Shown: positions 33,844 through 45,800 of the stretch, piece by piece
Numbering within the stretch: the stretch's first letter is position 1
Layout: every line of letters begins with the position of its first letter
NCBI GenBank assembly: GCA_008828725.1
Contig: MEHQ01003854.1
Location: forward strand, 1,030,652 to 1,094,651
Direction: 5' to 3'
Source: Saccharina japonica
Lineage: Eukaryota; Sar; Phaeophyceae; Laminariales; Laminariaceae
Length of the DNA: 64,000 nucleotides
Translations under genes and position numbers: made by a program
Notes under the pieces: generated by a model
What the model was told of the DNA's origin: nothing
Seen by the model: the letters and a program-made list of their open reading frames with translations, nothing else
Database searches by the model: none

Positions 33844-36800
33844 TCACACATCACCAGCAGCCTTGGGCGAAACATCTTCTATCTTTGTCGACTCTTTCCC
33901 CGCCCCGCTACCCGGAGGCATTGAAGGGAAACTTAGCCCCATCGAACGAAGCAAATTCGAGGCAGGACCGGAGAGCCCTCCTTGAGAGACAGTTGATTCC
34001 AGCAGGTGCTTGACCAAGTTCATGTCGACATCGACAGGTTTGTACTCTGCTGCAGGGTTTTCGATATCTTCGGCTGGCTCGTCGCCTGGTGTACCTGGAA
34101 ACAGAAGCAGGGTAGGACATGGCGAGAAGAGATGGGGATCAATACCAGGGTACTACTTACTGCTGCTAGGATTTACGATTAAACCAGATATCTAAGAAAC
34201 CTGACTCAACCCTAAAGAGTGTATTTGATGAAATTTCACATTGTACATATCTACGAGTATGTATATTAAAAAAAATTAGCACCCACCGACTACTTTGAAG
34301 GAATTGCAAGTTAACAAAATAACGATCATAACCTGAGTACCACTGCCTATGCTCGCTCCACCTTCCCTTGCGCCCTGCGTGTTGCTCTTCAGTCCGCTTC
34401 GCTGCGCACTAGCAAGTGCCAAGCTCCCAAGACACTCCCCCAAACCCTTTCACCATGTTACGACCCCTCTCCCCTCCCACATTCTTGCCTTGCCATATTA
34501 CACAAACTCCGTACGTATTCGAAATTAATTTGAATATATTACTTTCAGCCGTTCGCAACCATTAAAACACCCCCAAAGAGGGACATAGTTCGTAACTCAG
34601 GGTCGCTATTAATAAAAAGAACACATAATTAACGTGACCATACAACCGGTCGCCCCGGTGGTGTAGTGGTTAGCTTCAAATGCTACTATTAATAGTATTG
34701 GTACCCGAGTTCGAATCCCACCGTGGAGAGTTTGGCTTTATTTTTGCAAAAATAAAAGGAACCGATTGCTGAGACCGCCTTCGTAGCGTGGGTAGCCGCA
34801 GTTCGACGCGAGTCGACGAGGGGAGGGGGGATAAGAGCCTACTATGCGACCCCGGAGTTGAGCTACGTACTGCTAGGATGGAGAGAGAAAAGAAGGGTGA
34901 ATGTAATAAATGGGATAAAATAAATGAATCCTAATATTAAAAGAAATAGGGATAGTTACCAACAACTATTTGTAAGTGCAGTTTTCTCTCTTCTCTCATT
35001 TTTCTCGGCGAAGACAATCTCATATTGGTACACGATGGGTCCCGTGTTTTTTTACTACAGCATTGCCGCAAACGTACACTCCGTACAATGGAGCGCACCT
35101 GTGCGACTGTGGCAGCCTCGCTCAAAACAGCGCTTTCTGAGCGGTTTTACGGCACGAAACACACAAGTGGGGACAGTTGCTGAAACGGACGCCACGCACC
35201 TGCGGATGGTTGCGTAGAATCACTCCGAAGCCATTCCTCAGGAGCAAGCTTCCCATTTTGATCCAGGGGGCCAACCGTTTGAAGCCCTTCCATTTGCGCT
35301 TCAGAGATGGTTTGTCCAACCTTTTCGAAACTCTGCCCGACCGCGGAGGGATCTAACTCAACTTCCATAGCGGCCTTGTTCAGGTTACAACGGAAACAGA
35401 GACAGGCAGGTCGAATAAGTCACAATCGAGACACGTAAAATACGAAGATCGACCTACAGGCTGGTTCACTTGATCATGGTATATCCGTAAAAAAACTTCA
35501 GAGTCGGAAGCTCACGCCGTTTTTGGGAGACAGCTTCTGCATGTTTGCACACGTGTTCTATGAGCCTCTCTTAGCCCGTTAACGAACGGTGTGTGTGTTT
35601 TTTCATCAGATGGTTGTTTTAGGATTTCGATTTTTGGGCCTTAAAAAATCCCAAATTCCTGACGAAAAACAAAACAACGAAAAAAAGACCGTACGTCAAG
35701 GCGTCGACAGGAGCTCACAGAACCCGTGTGCACAATTTCAGGATATCTCCCACAAACGGTGGAAACATTTCGGCTTTTGTGCGGAAAACATGCGAAATGT
35801 ACGGCGTTGCCTCGTAATTACTTAGTTTCAGTATATAATACACTTTTCGGCGGAAAATATTACTTCAAATTGGTCCTACGCAGTCAATTCTTCGATTATT
35901 TGTGTGAAGCTTTTTACAAACCTTGGAGTACCTGGCACCGGCTCGTTCAGAAAAAAAAAAAATCTTCCTACATACGGAAACGTCTGACTGCTGCTGAGCG
36001 TTTTTAAGGCCCGTGGTTGGTTGGGACACATCATCGCCGCTAGCGCCAGACCTAGGACCTTAACTGAAAAACCGGCTATGTCACCCTCTTCCGCGGTTCA
36101 TGGCGGTCAGTATGATACTTCAAGCGGGATTCGTGGCTTGAACCAGCTTGTAAGGGGTTTCGTCAGGACGGGGTGAATACGGGATGGAGCTTTCGGTACC
36201 ATGTCGTATTGCAATCAAGAAGCAACGGCAACACGATACAATGGCATCGTCACCGAGGTATGGCAGGACTATTAATAACAATAACAGCCTGGGCGGGCGA
36301 CGTTTCGTGCGTCTAATGCCGAACCGGATATTACCGCTTGGGAAGAGCAAGCAAATCGTAGCTCGGCAGGAAGCTGCCTGCGGCCACCAGTAACAATGCC
36401 GGCCGGATATGCGGTAGTGTGAGTTTATGTTGTCCGCTGTCGGTTTCTGATGAGCAACCCTCGATTTAAAAATACAAGCTGTCATGGTATCTGTAATGTG
36501 CCAGGGAGTTGACTCCTATCACAGGAGCAACGCGAATTTCCTTGATGGTTTCTCGGTCGCTCGTGCTGTGCAAACACGTACCAGGCATCCAAAAAAACAA
36601 AGATGAGTACCGTTGATGCTTATCGCAGCGGTCGCCCGCTCGGAAAAGTATAATCTGCCACGCTGGTACTCACCATGTATTCCCGCATGAAGTCCGCAGT
36701 GCCCCCAGTGCCCCCCTCGCGCTTGCCAGCGTCACTCTGGTTCTTCGCTTCGCCATCAGCACTGGAAGCATACTGGTCATCTTCAGATGGACGGCCTTCC

Positions 36801-39800
36801 ATCTCTTGCATCTGGAACGCCACCGTTGGTCGAACTCCGGCCTTCGTCCTAATGTGTGATTTCTCGCCACAACTGACGTCTTTCGGGCCGCTGTTGCCCA
36901 AAGGGGTATCGTAGAGTGAACTCGACTTGTTTCCGGAAGGAGGAGTTGGCATGCCCTTCGGTCGTTCGCTTCCGCCCGCACGAGGCTCCGGCATACGTTG
37001 CGTTTTTTGGTCCAGGTCGTCGTCGTCGTCGTCGTCTTCTTCTTCACTGGATTCTAACAGCTCGTCCTCGCTGTCGTACAAGCCACCGCCAACGTCCTCT
37101 TTCGCCGCGCCGTCTATGGCGCTCCTGCAGCAGTCACGATAGCACGTTATGTATAGCACAGCGTCAAGCAATCAAATAGTAGGCAAAAATAAGCTTTGAC
37201 TTGTTTGCATGCTATGATATTAATGCGTGATGTCTCGAGTTTTGTACGAGGTAGCATGTTAGTATTAGTAGCGCACAGATATCCCTAGAACGACGACCGG
37301 CAGGAAGGCAAGAGTACATACTTATTACTGTTTCGCATCCCTCTCACATGAGGTCCTCCCCGTTAAGCAAGCTCATGAACTTGTTTACGTCGAACTGGAC
37401 GTTTCCCCCAACAGGCTCCACCTCCGCGCCCTCTAGCCCAGCCTCTGAGTCGTCGACGAAGGCATTCATGCCCGTCACAATATCATCCAGCTCATCAACA
37501 GCGGTCGTGAAACCGACCTGACTGTCATGTGAACGCTTTGCCTCTTCGGCAGCTGGTGCATCGTGATTAACACCACTTCCGCCACCGTGCCGGCTGTTCG
37601 GCTCTTGATCATGACCCGAGTCACCGTCTGGAGTGGTGTTGTCTCGGCCCTCCGCCAGGTCTAAGGCAGCCTGAGGTAGGAGGGGTCGGTATCGAATTTT
37701 AGGGGTCGCAGCGCAAACCCGGACGCACAGAGACGAGAACAGCGTGTGTGAGGGTGAAAACCCGCCAATTATTATTTTCCCAAGCGGCAAACAGACCTAA
37801 AACAAAGGATGCACGTCAGCAAACAGAACGGGAAACGACGTCAGCTATGATGGGCAACAGCCAACACTCTCGACGGAAGCGTGCGATATCCTCTAGCGCA
37901 AGCGTTGTCGTGCCCCCCCTGCTTCCGCCTACAGCTGGTTAACATACGGCATACGGCCGAAACGCATCCCCGAGATACACTTACCCCCGAACGATTGTAG
38001 TCTTGCAGCAAAGTATCCAAGTCGGCCTGAGAGACTTCCAGCCAGTCTTCCTGCATGTCATGGAAATCATATGGGAAGTGTAGAATGTTACGACGATATG
38101 GCGCTCTAACCGGCGCACTTTACGTGAAAACAAAATATGCCACTGATACCATAGATAGAAAAAATAGTCAATTGTTCGCGTTGTGGGGACGGCGAGTGCA
38201 ACGAGCCCGTTGAATGGGCAACAGCTCGGCACTTCGAGCAAACATGCGGGAACCTGGGGTTACTTTGCGCTCGTTGGAACGATTACATATATATCATATG
38301 TTCATCCACGTTATAGAAAGTATTATTCAGCACTGTCACTGTGTCGCCTGGCCGCTCTTTGCGGAGTCTATCGCGACGTGCGACTGCTTGGCACCCACGT
38401 GGCTGCGAGCTTTAGGTATGTGTTATACACGAAACAGTCCATGATAAACAAAATAACGCCGGCCGCCGTGTTAAATGATACACAAAATGACCCATGATAA
38501 ATCAAATAGCGCCGGCCGTCGTGTTATATGATACACGAAATGACCACGGTGGGCATGGGTGTGTGCATAGTGCATAGTCTAAACAGCGACCGGGAGATAA
38601 CGAGCCCTGTGCAATTAATAGAGCGAATGAAAAAACGTTGTCACCTTGTCGTCTTCCTCGGTAGAAGCCTCGAACACCGGGTCTTCCCTTGCGTCAGAGA
38701 TGTCCCGATCTACCACTTCGTGGATAGTGCACCGTCGGAGCTCTCTCTGAGTCGAGGCATCCTTGTCCTCACTGTCGTCGACACGCAAAACGCTGTCCCG
38801 CACAAATTGCTGGGGGGCGTTCGAGGAATGGGAGCGGCAACCAAGGAAGGAGGGTCTATTACAACATCATATCTTACGGCAGGGGCATATAGCACATCGT
38901 TTGCGGCACACCAACATAGAGGAGTAACATGCCCACCTAAGAGCAACCCACAAACGCCAATAAACGCCAATAGGTGGCCTCGTGGCAACCATTGTTGCAT
39001 TTCGTGCAGAGCGGGCAAAATATATATGGCCAGGACCAAGTCGAGGAAAGAAGTAGCGGACAATCAGGCGTCACGCGTCCCATACGTGGTGGTCAAGGGC
39101 ATGTCTCAGAATGCGAAATTATGTTAACGCCACTCGAAGCAGCAAGCGAAATAGCGAACGTCCCGGAGGATAAAGCGATTACCCCTGTGTCAAGAGCATG
39201 CATCAACACTATCGATAGCCTTAACCGGTTCCCGACTTCGGCCATTAAAGTATCACCAAGACGTTCGCACATCACCTCTGCCATCACCGTCTTCTCTCGA
39301 TATCTCTTGGAGCCCTCGAGTTCTCCCTCAAAGAAACCTTTCTGCTCCAACACGCTCAGGAACGTTTTCCACGCGCTTGGGCTGATGGTGCTTCGCAAGT
39401 CTCCTCTAGCGCTTCTGTTGCAGCTTTCGGCACTCGCCTAGTCAACGAGACAAGAACAGCAGTACACAGAGCAAATGAGGTGATAATGTACCACTAATAT
39501 ATTACTACCTGTAGAACAACGTCTTGCATCAGTACGCGTCGTGCATTCAGCAGGTTTGTCATTTTCCAAGCATTCAGTGCATCAACACATGTTCACAATA
39601 TCACACGGCTTGTCGACGTGCATTCATTAGATGGTCAAGACGGACATCTAAGCACACCAGGTGTAAAATACCTGGTACGCTGCCTCCAAACCCATAGAGA
39701 GCTTCTGTCCAAGGTTCGCTGCTTTCGAATGGGCCGTAGGAGACAGAGCACTTCCCTCCGGACCCCACCTGTGTCAACAGAAAACCCAATGCCAAAGGCA

Positions 39801-42800
39801 CCACCAGTGTAAGACAGCAGTGTCCAACATACATTGTGCACTACAGTAGCATGTCAACACAATACAAATAAACAGACAACTACGCACAGGGCTCGCCATG
39901 ATATGGACGTACCCCAAGGGGTGAAAAATACCATTATGCTCCTGGCCTTAAGCCTTACACTGCTGCACTGTCCTACCAGTACATTAACAAACATCTACCA
40001 AGGTAACTACAATTACCCGTAATTTGGGGTGGACTTGTGGTGTAGTCCTAAAGGGGTTAACGCGCAGGCCCTCAGCCTTCCTCTACGCCAAGGAAGCCGA
40101 TGCACATTCGATTCGGTTCACCGCCGAAAAAAAAAAGAGTTAAGCAGATGGCCAGTTCAACGGAGGGAGACATCTCTGCGTATCATGGGGCGTATGTTCT
40201 CACCCCGGTGGGAACGCTCTGCTGGGAACAGTAGCGGCCTGATGCAATTGAGCATACAAGTAGCGTGTGAAGACGATTCGAGCCTCAACGACACGAGAGG
40301 TTGCTGATGGCGGGCGGCCGTTGGTACTTCTGGCTCCGCTCGCCCCAGATACGCCGGTGGGTGGTGGGAGCAGACGAGCCATCCGCACGCCATGCTTTTT
40401 GTCGGTAGGGTCACCAGAGCAGAAAGAACGCACTGCCGCAGCCACCAGCCCGGGTGATTGTCGAAATACCAATGCCGCAGAAATGGGAAGAAAGCACCTG
40501 TTGTAATCCAGATCAGAAGCGTAATATACTTTCAGGACCTTGTACGTGCGACAATGGGAATACAGATGTTAAGTGTTCCGTTCGCTTGCTACTACCCCTC
40601 GCATGAGGCTCATCTACCGTATACTGTATACTGTATACATAAGGGTTACCCCTTTTCGGGTAGAGGTCGCTTTGACGGGGTGACGCGATGAAGTACCAAC
40701 TCCACAGCAACAGGCACATCACGGCCATTTCCATGACTATGACGTTGGGCCAGCATATCTCTCATAAAATGCAGTTTTTTCTCTCCCTCCATGACTGACC
40801 TCGCGTGGTGCATGTCTGCCGTAGCCTTTTCAGGGTAGCCTTCGATTCGACATCGAATGAGCCTCTGCACACCCTCGTCAGCTTTCGTCCCTCCATCACT
40901 TTCGCGAACCGCTTTCAAACCCTGAGGAAAAGCAAAGATGACGCCTCAGTGCGCTTCAATTGGAACTTCAACCCTATGACACCCATGACAAAATATAGCA
41001 CTACAAACTGCAAATTGTAAAACAAAGAGACGAATAATCTCCATATCCCTACGGTCACAAGTCACAAATAGAGGGGCGGGCTGCACGGCTAAATCTTCAT
41101 CACCGAACCCGAAGCTACACGAAGATATGTATGGATGCAACGTTGCAATGCTCGGCGTTGGTGTAGATTGTGGCCGCTCAGGCGTTCGGCTGTCAGAACG
41201 CACCTCGGACAGGGTGATGGCACCTGACCCAAGTGTCCGTGGTGTTCTTGCTCTGTCCACCATGCATCCAGGCATCACCAAGTGCAGCTCGCTAGATTGT
41301 ATCCACACCCGATGGTTACTGTGAACACAGAGACAATGAACGGCGTTGAGGTTGAGGGTGTGACAAGGGGTAGTGGGGTCTGACTACATACAGTAAGCGT
41401 GTCGAGTGTTCAGTCATATGGATGTCATGGATGTCACTGCCGACGGCACAGCTCGTGTCAACGTGACCACCCATGGGGAGCATGTCCAACTTTTTCTTGC
41501 GAGGCGGTAAACTCGCTCCGTCCAACGGATTCAACTGCTCGTACCTACGAGAACACCGCAGCCTGTAGTGTATCGACAACCAGGGGTGCAACGGATGCAA
41601 TCGAGTGTTGGAGACAAATTCAAACAACTGCGGACTTCAATAACAGTTGTCACCTAGCATCACCCACAGGGCGCTGTCGCGCCCATTTGGAGCCCATGCA
41701 TGCACAAGACAACAGCAGTAGCAGTTGGTTCTATGCTGAGCATAGTGTCACCTGTTGGCAGGGGAGAGGAAAGGTGGGATCGCTGTGGCTGCCTCGATGA
41801 GCAAGAATTCGCCGTCGTTGTCGTTGACGCAGGCCGTTAACCTATGGGATAAAACAAAAATGATCGGGTCGCGAGTCGCGAGGGCAGAAGAAAAAAAGAG
41901 CGTCCACACAATGGATACAAACCACAGACGGGTACGACGTACCCTGTACGTAAAACTACAACTGCAAGATGTAACATCTTCATCGGTCCGTCGGTGATGG
42001 GTGATATGAAACACATCTTAATGGGTGTAACAGACTGTAGCAATCAGATGATAACACGCCATTTGCCTCAAGTATTACAGGCGTTCGGGTGGTAGAACGG
42101 TCGTGATCGTTGATCGTGTCGTACCATACTGGTGTCATATCACCTGGGACACTGGTACCAGATACGAGCTACAAAAATATCCAAGGGCAATAACCAAAAG
42201 CGGGTATACCCGGTCGGTTTTCACTCAAAAACGGGTGCAGCCTGGAATCAAGTAAAAAACACACCCAGCGAGCCACGCGATTGGCCAAGAACAATTTGTA
42301 CCCATTTTTGAGAGATACTGTCCCGGGTACACCTGTAAATGTCAATTATGCTTGGCTTTCAACCGTTTTTGCTTATTTATTTTGCGTAACCACTTGCCTA
42401 TAGTGTGCCTTGCTTTCCAGTGCGTCTGCGGCCGCTCTTTCGTTGTTTCGTTTTCTTCCAATATTTTCCATAATTCACGTAAACTGTATTCAACCATTTT
42501 ACACACCTGGGTACGTACGTACGTACGTTTTCAGAGTGAGACGACCATCCACCTGTTTACTGTTGTTGTATGCATGCACAGCAGCACGGCGTAAAATAGG
42601 CGTCAGGCTCGTGGTGAAATCATCGCACCACGAGGTGGAGGCCGTGGTGCGGGCCCGCACCACATCGCCGAAGGCGATGTGCGGCTCCCCGCAGGGGCCC
42701 CCGGAGGGCCCCCGGAGGGCTCCCGGAAGGCCCCCGGAGGGCCGCCGGAGGCCGTTTTTTTTTACCATATATGCGTCAATATACTCAAAATGTGCGTCTA

Positions 42801-45800
42801 ACCCGCTCGGTTTATCCTCTTGTATACGTGGTGCCGGCTGCCTTAGAATGTTCTGCATTTTGCGAAGACAAGAAACAAGGACCAAATTACGGTCAAAAAG
42901 CATCCGACATATCGTCAGCAGATGTGAGGTGCTTGAATAGGCGCCACATGCCACAGTGTCCCTGGCCTGGTTTGCCTGGAACGTCCTCAGGCATAGGAAA
43001 ACGGCAACAGTTTCAATCGAATTCTCAAAAGAAGTAAAGTACTCTATGCCAAAAGAGGAAACAAGACCCAAACATAGCATCTGAGACGAAAACAAGACAA
43101 AAACAAACCCAAACATTTTTTCGCCTGCGGCGAAAAACACGCCAAAAAAAATTCGCCTGCCGCGAAACAGACCCAAAATATTTGTATCGCCTACGGCGAA
43201 AAAGGACCCGCACAATTTTTTTCGCCTCAAAAAGGTGCGGCACAAGAAAAGCGTGGTGCGGCAAGCTGCACCATGCCTTCGGCACGTGGTGAAAAAAACG
43301 GGATTTGCGAGAAAAAGGTGCGGCAGCGCAACATTTCACCACCTATTTTACGCCCTGCACAGCAGTATCAACATGCATACCTGGTATGTACGTATGATAT
43401 CATACTACTGATGATTTTTCGCTACACGCTGAGACCAAGTAAAACACACATGCTTGCCGCCAGAACCCTCTGCCTCTAAACACCCCTGACCCTGCTCCCG
43501 ATCCCACCCGGACCTGAGCCCTCCAAACATAATCTGGACACGTTTACTGTAACTGGACACGTTTACTGTAAGTGTATAGTTAGGCGCCGACGAGTGTGCC
43601 TGGTTGTCACTATCCCTCAGAAACAGCCAGATGTGATTTTGGCCAATCTATCCCGTAATGGCTCGTGGGATGTGGTGTTTTGACTCGATTCCATGCTGTA
43701 CCGGTTTTTGACTCCAACCGGGGCGGGTGTATCCGTTTTTGGTTATTGCCCAATATGCAAACGAAAGCTCCAAACCTCGACACAGCAGTATGATAGCAAT
43801 TCAGTCGCACTATCGGTTGTGCTGGTACAGCGCTACAGCAGTACCCACCCGTTGAATGACGAAGTAATGGCGAAGAGCAAGTAGCACACGAACCACTCAT
43901 CCGACACGTTGCCTCCAAAAAGCTGTTCGCCTTTGAGGTGAGGCTCCAGGTCTCCGTTTGGCGGCACGGCAATCGTCAGCGCGAACGGGTCCTGGTGCCA
44001 GATGAAGCCCGCCGATAGAGAATCCACTAGCTGCAGCACCGACTCGCGCAGCTGTGGCGAGGTGCAAGGGTAGCAATTATAGACGACGAACATATTGGAG
44101 GCTGAGTATACAACAGTTCGTCGAGTGGCAGGTGTCCCGAAAACAGACCCATTCAGACGCAACAGCAGATCGGACGTGACAGGAGACAGGAGTCCGAAGT
44201 CCGAACTCAAGAAATGTTCCACACCCCTTTTTTTTTCTTCTTCCCCCATCCCATTTATTATCTTCGCACTTCTGTCTTTCTCCTTCCCTAGTCGTACCTC
44301 AGCTTCGGGGTCACAAAGTAGGCTCCTCTCCCTCCTGCCCCACAACGATTCTTGCCTGGATTTTTATCGCGCAGGGGGTTCAGCCTTCCCAACGCTCATC
44401 GATTTTCGTCGAATTTTGCTAACTCACGCTCTCGCGCTTTCCGCTAGTCAAGATTTTTTTTTTGCGAGAAAAAGTCCCTACGAGCATGCACTCGGGAGGG
44501 CTCGAACTCACGATCTTGACTTTAACAGGCTTCGCGGTTACCTGCTAGCCCACCGGGGCGACCGGCTGTACAACTACAACTAACAACTACTGTACAACTA
44601 ATAGTTGTGCACGGCCGCAACTACTCAGTAGTTGTCCCTAAACAACTAGTTGCATAGGTTTTCCACCCAGTAGTTGTCTCCAGACAACTATTAATAGTTG
44701 CACAAGTTTTTCAAACAGCAGTTGTCTACAGACAACTAGTTGAACATATTTTTCAAACACTACTCAGTAGTTGTCCCTAAACAACTAGTTGCATAGGTTT
44801 CCCACCCAGTAGTTGTCTGCAGACAACTATGAATAGTTGCACAAGTTTTTCAAACAGCGGTTGTCTACTTTTCCCCAAGTAGTTGTCTGCAGGCAACTAC
44901 AGTAGTTGCACAAGATTTCCAAACAGCAGTTGTCTACAGACAACTCGTTGAACATATTTTTCAAACAGTAGTTGTCTACAGACAACTAGGTGCACAACTT
45001 TCCAAACAGTACACAGATGCTGTATCGAGTATTTTTCGTACTCTGAGTGCTGAGAGTATTAGAGTACTGGTGGCCTAAATACTCGGAGTACTTGGAGTAT
45101 GAGCAGTACTGAAGGCCCAAATACTCCGAGTACTGGGAGTATGAGCAGTACTTATACTCGAGTACAAGCAGTACTCGGAGAACAAACATCTAAATTACTC
45201 GGAGTACTCCGAGTATCGAGAGTATTGAACACCGAAATACTACGAGTACACAAAGTACCTGAAGTATTTGTTTCTCTAATATACTCTAGTTTTACTCGCA
45301 GCTATTGGGAGCATCTGTGGCTTTTAAAATGCTATAAGCGCCAGTCACATACTCCCAGAACCTGGGAGGAACGACGGCCGAGTCTTTAAAATAATGCAAA
45401 GATGATCCTAACGTACTTCACACTCCGAGTATACTCCGAGTATCGAGTACATTTCGTACTCCGAGTACTTAAGTATTAAAGTACTGGCGGCCTGAATACT
45501 CGGAGTACTTGGAGTATGAGCAGTACTGAAGCCCCAAATACTCGGAGTACAAGGAGTACCCGCAGTATCGGACCCCGAAATACTCCGAGTACAAGCAGTA
45601 TCGAGAGTGTTCATACCCGAAATACTCCGAGTACGAGCAGTATCCCGGAGTATCGAACCCCGAAATACTCCGAGTACACGAAGTACGTGAAGTATGTTAT
45701 CTCCAATACTCCTTACTTTACCCCAAGGTACTCGGAGCATCTGTGAACAGTACTACTGCTGTATTAATAGTTGTCTGCAGACAACTATTCATACATACTC

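Noticed and set aside
34646-34735. Possible functional tRNA gene
   Set aside because: A- and B-box words are present, but the acceptor and T stems do not pair and the body continues as a SINE shared with 44225-44575.
36916-37179. Plus-strand frames rich in Arg and Ser
   Set aside because: They are the antisense of the acidic stretch in ECD exon 12.
42499-43245. A 248-codon minus-strand frame
   Set aside because: It crosses the Mutator-like element and runs into the flanking ECD intron; the sequence follows repeat hairpins rather than any protein family.
44576-45004. Regularly spaced palindromic repeats suggesting a CRISPR array
   Set aside because: The spacers are copies of one another, the host is a eukaryote with spliceosomal introns, and no cas gene is near; it is a satellite.
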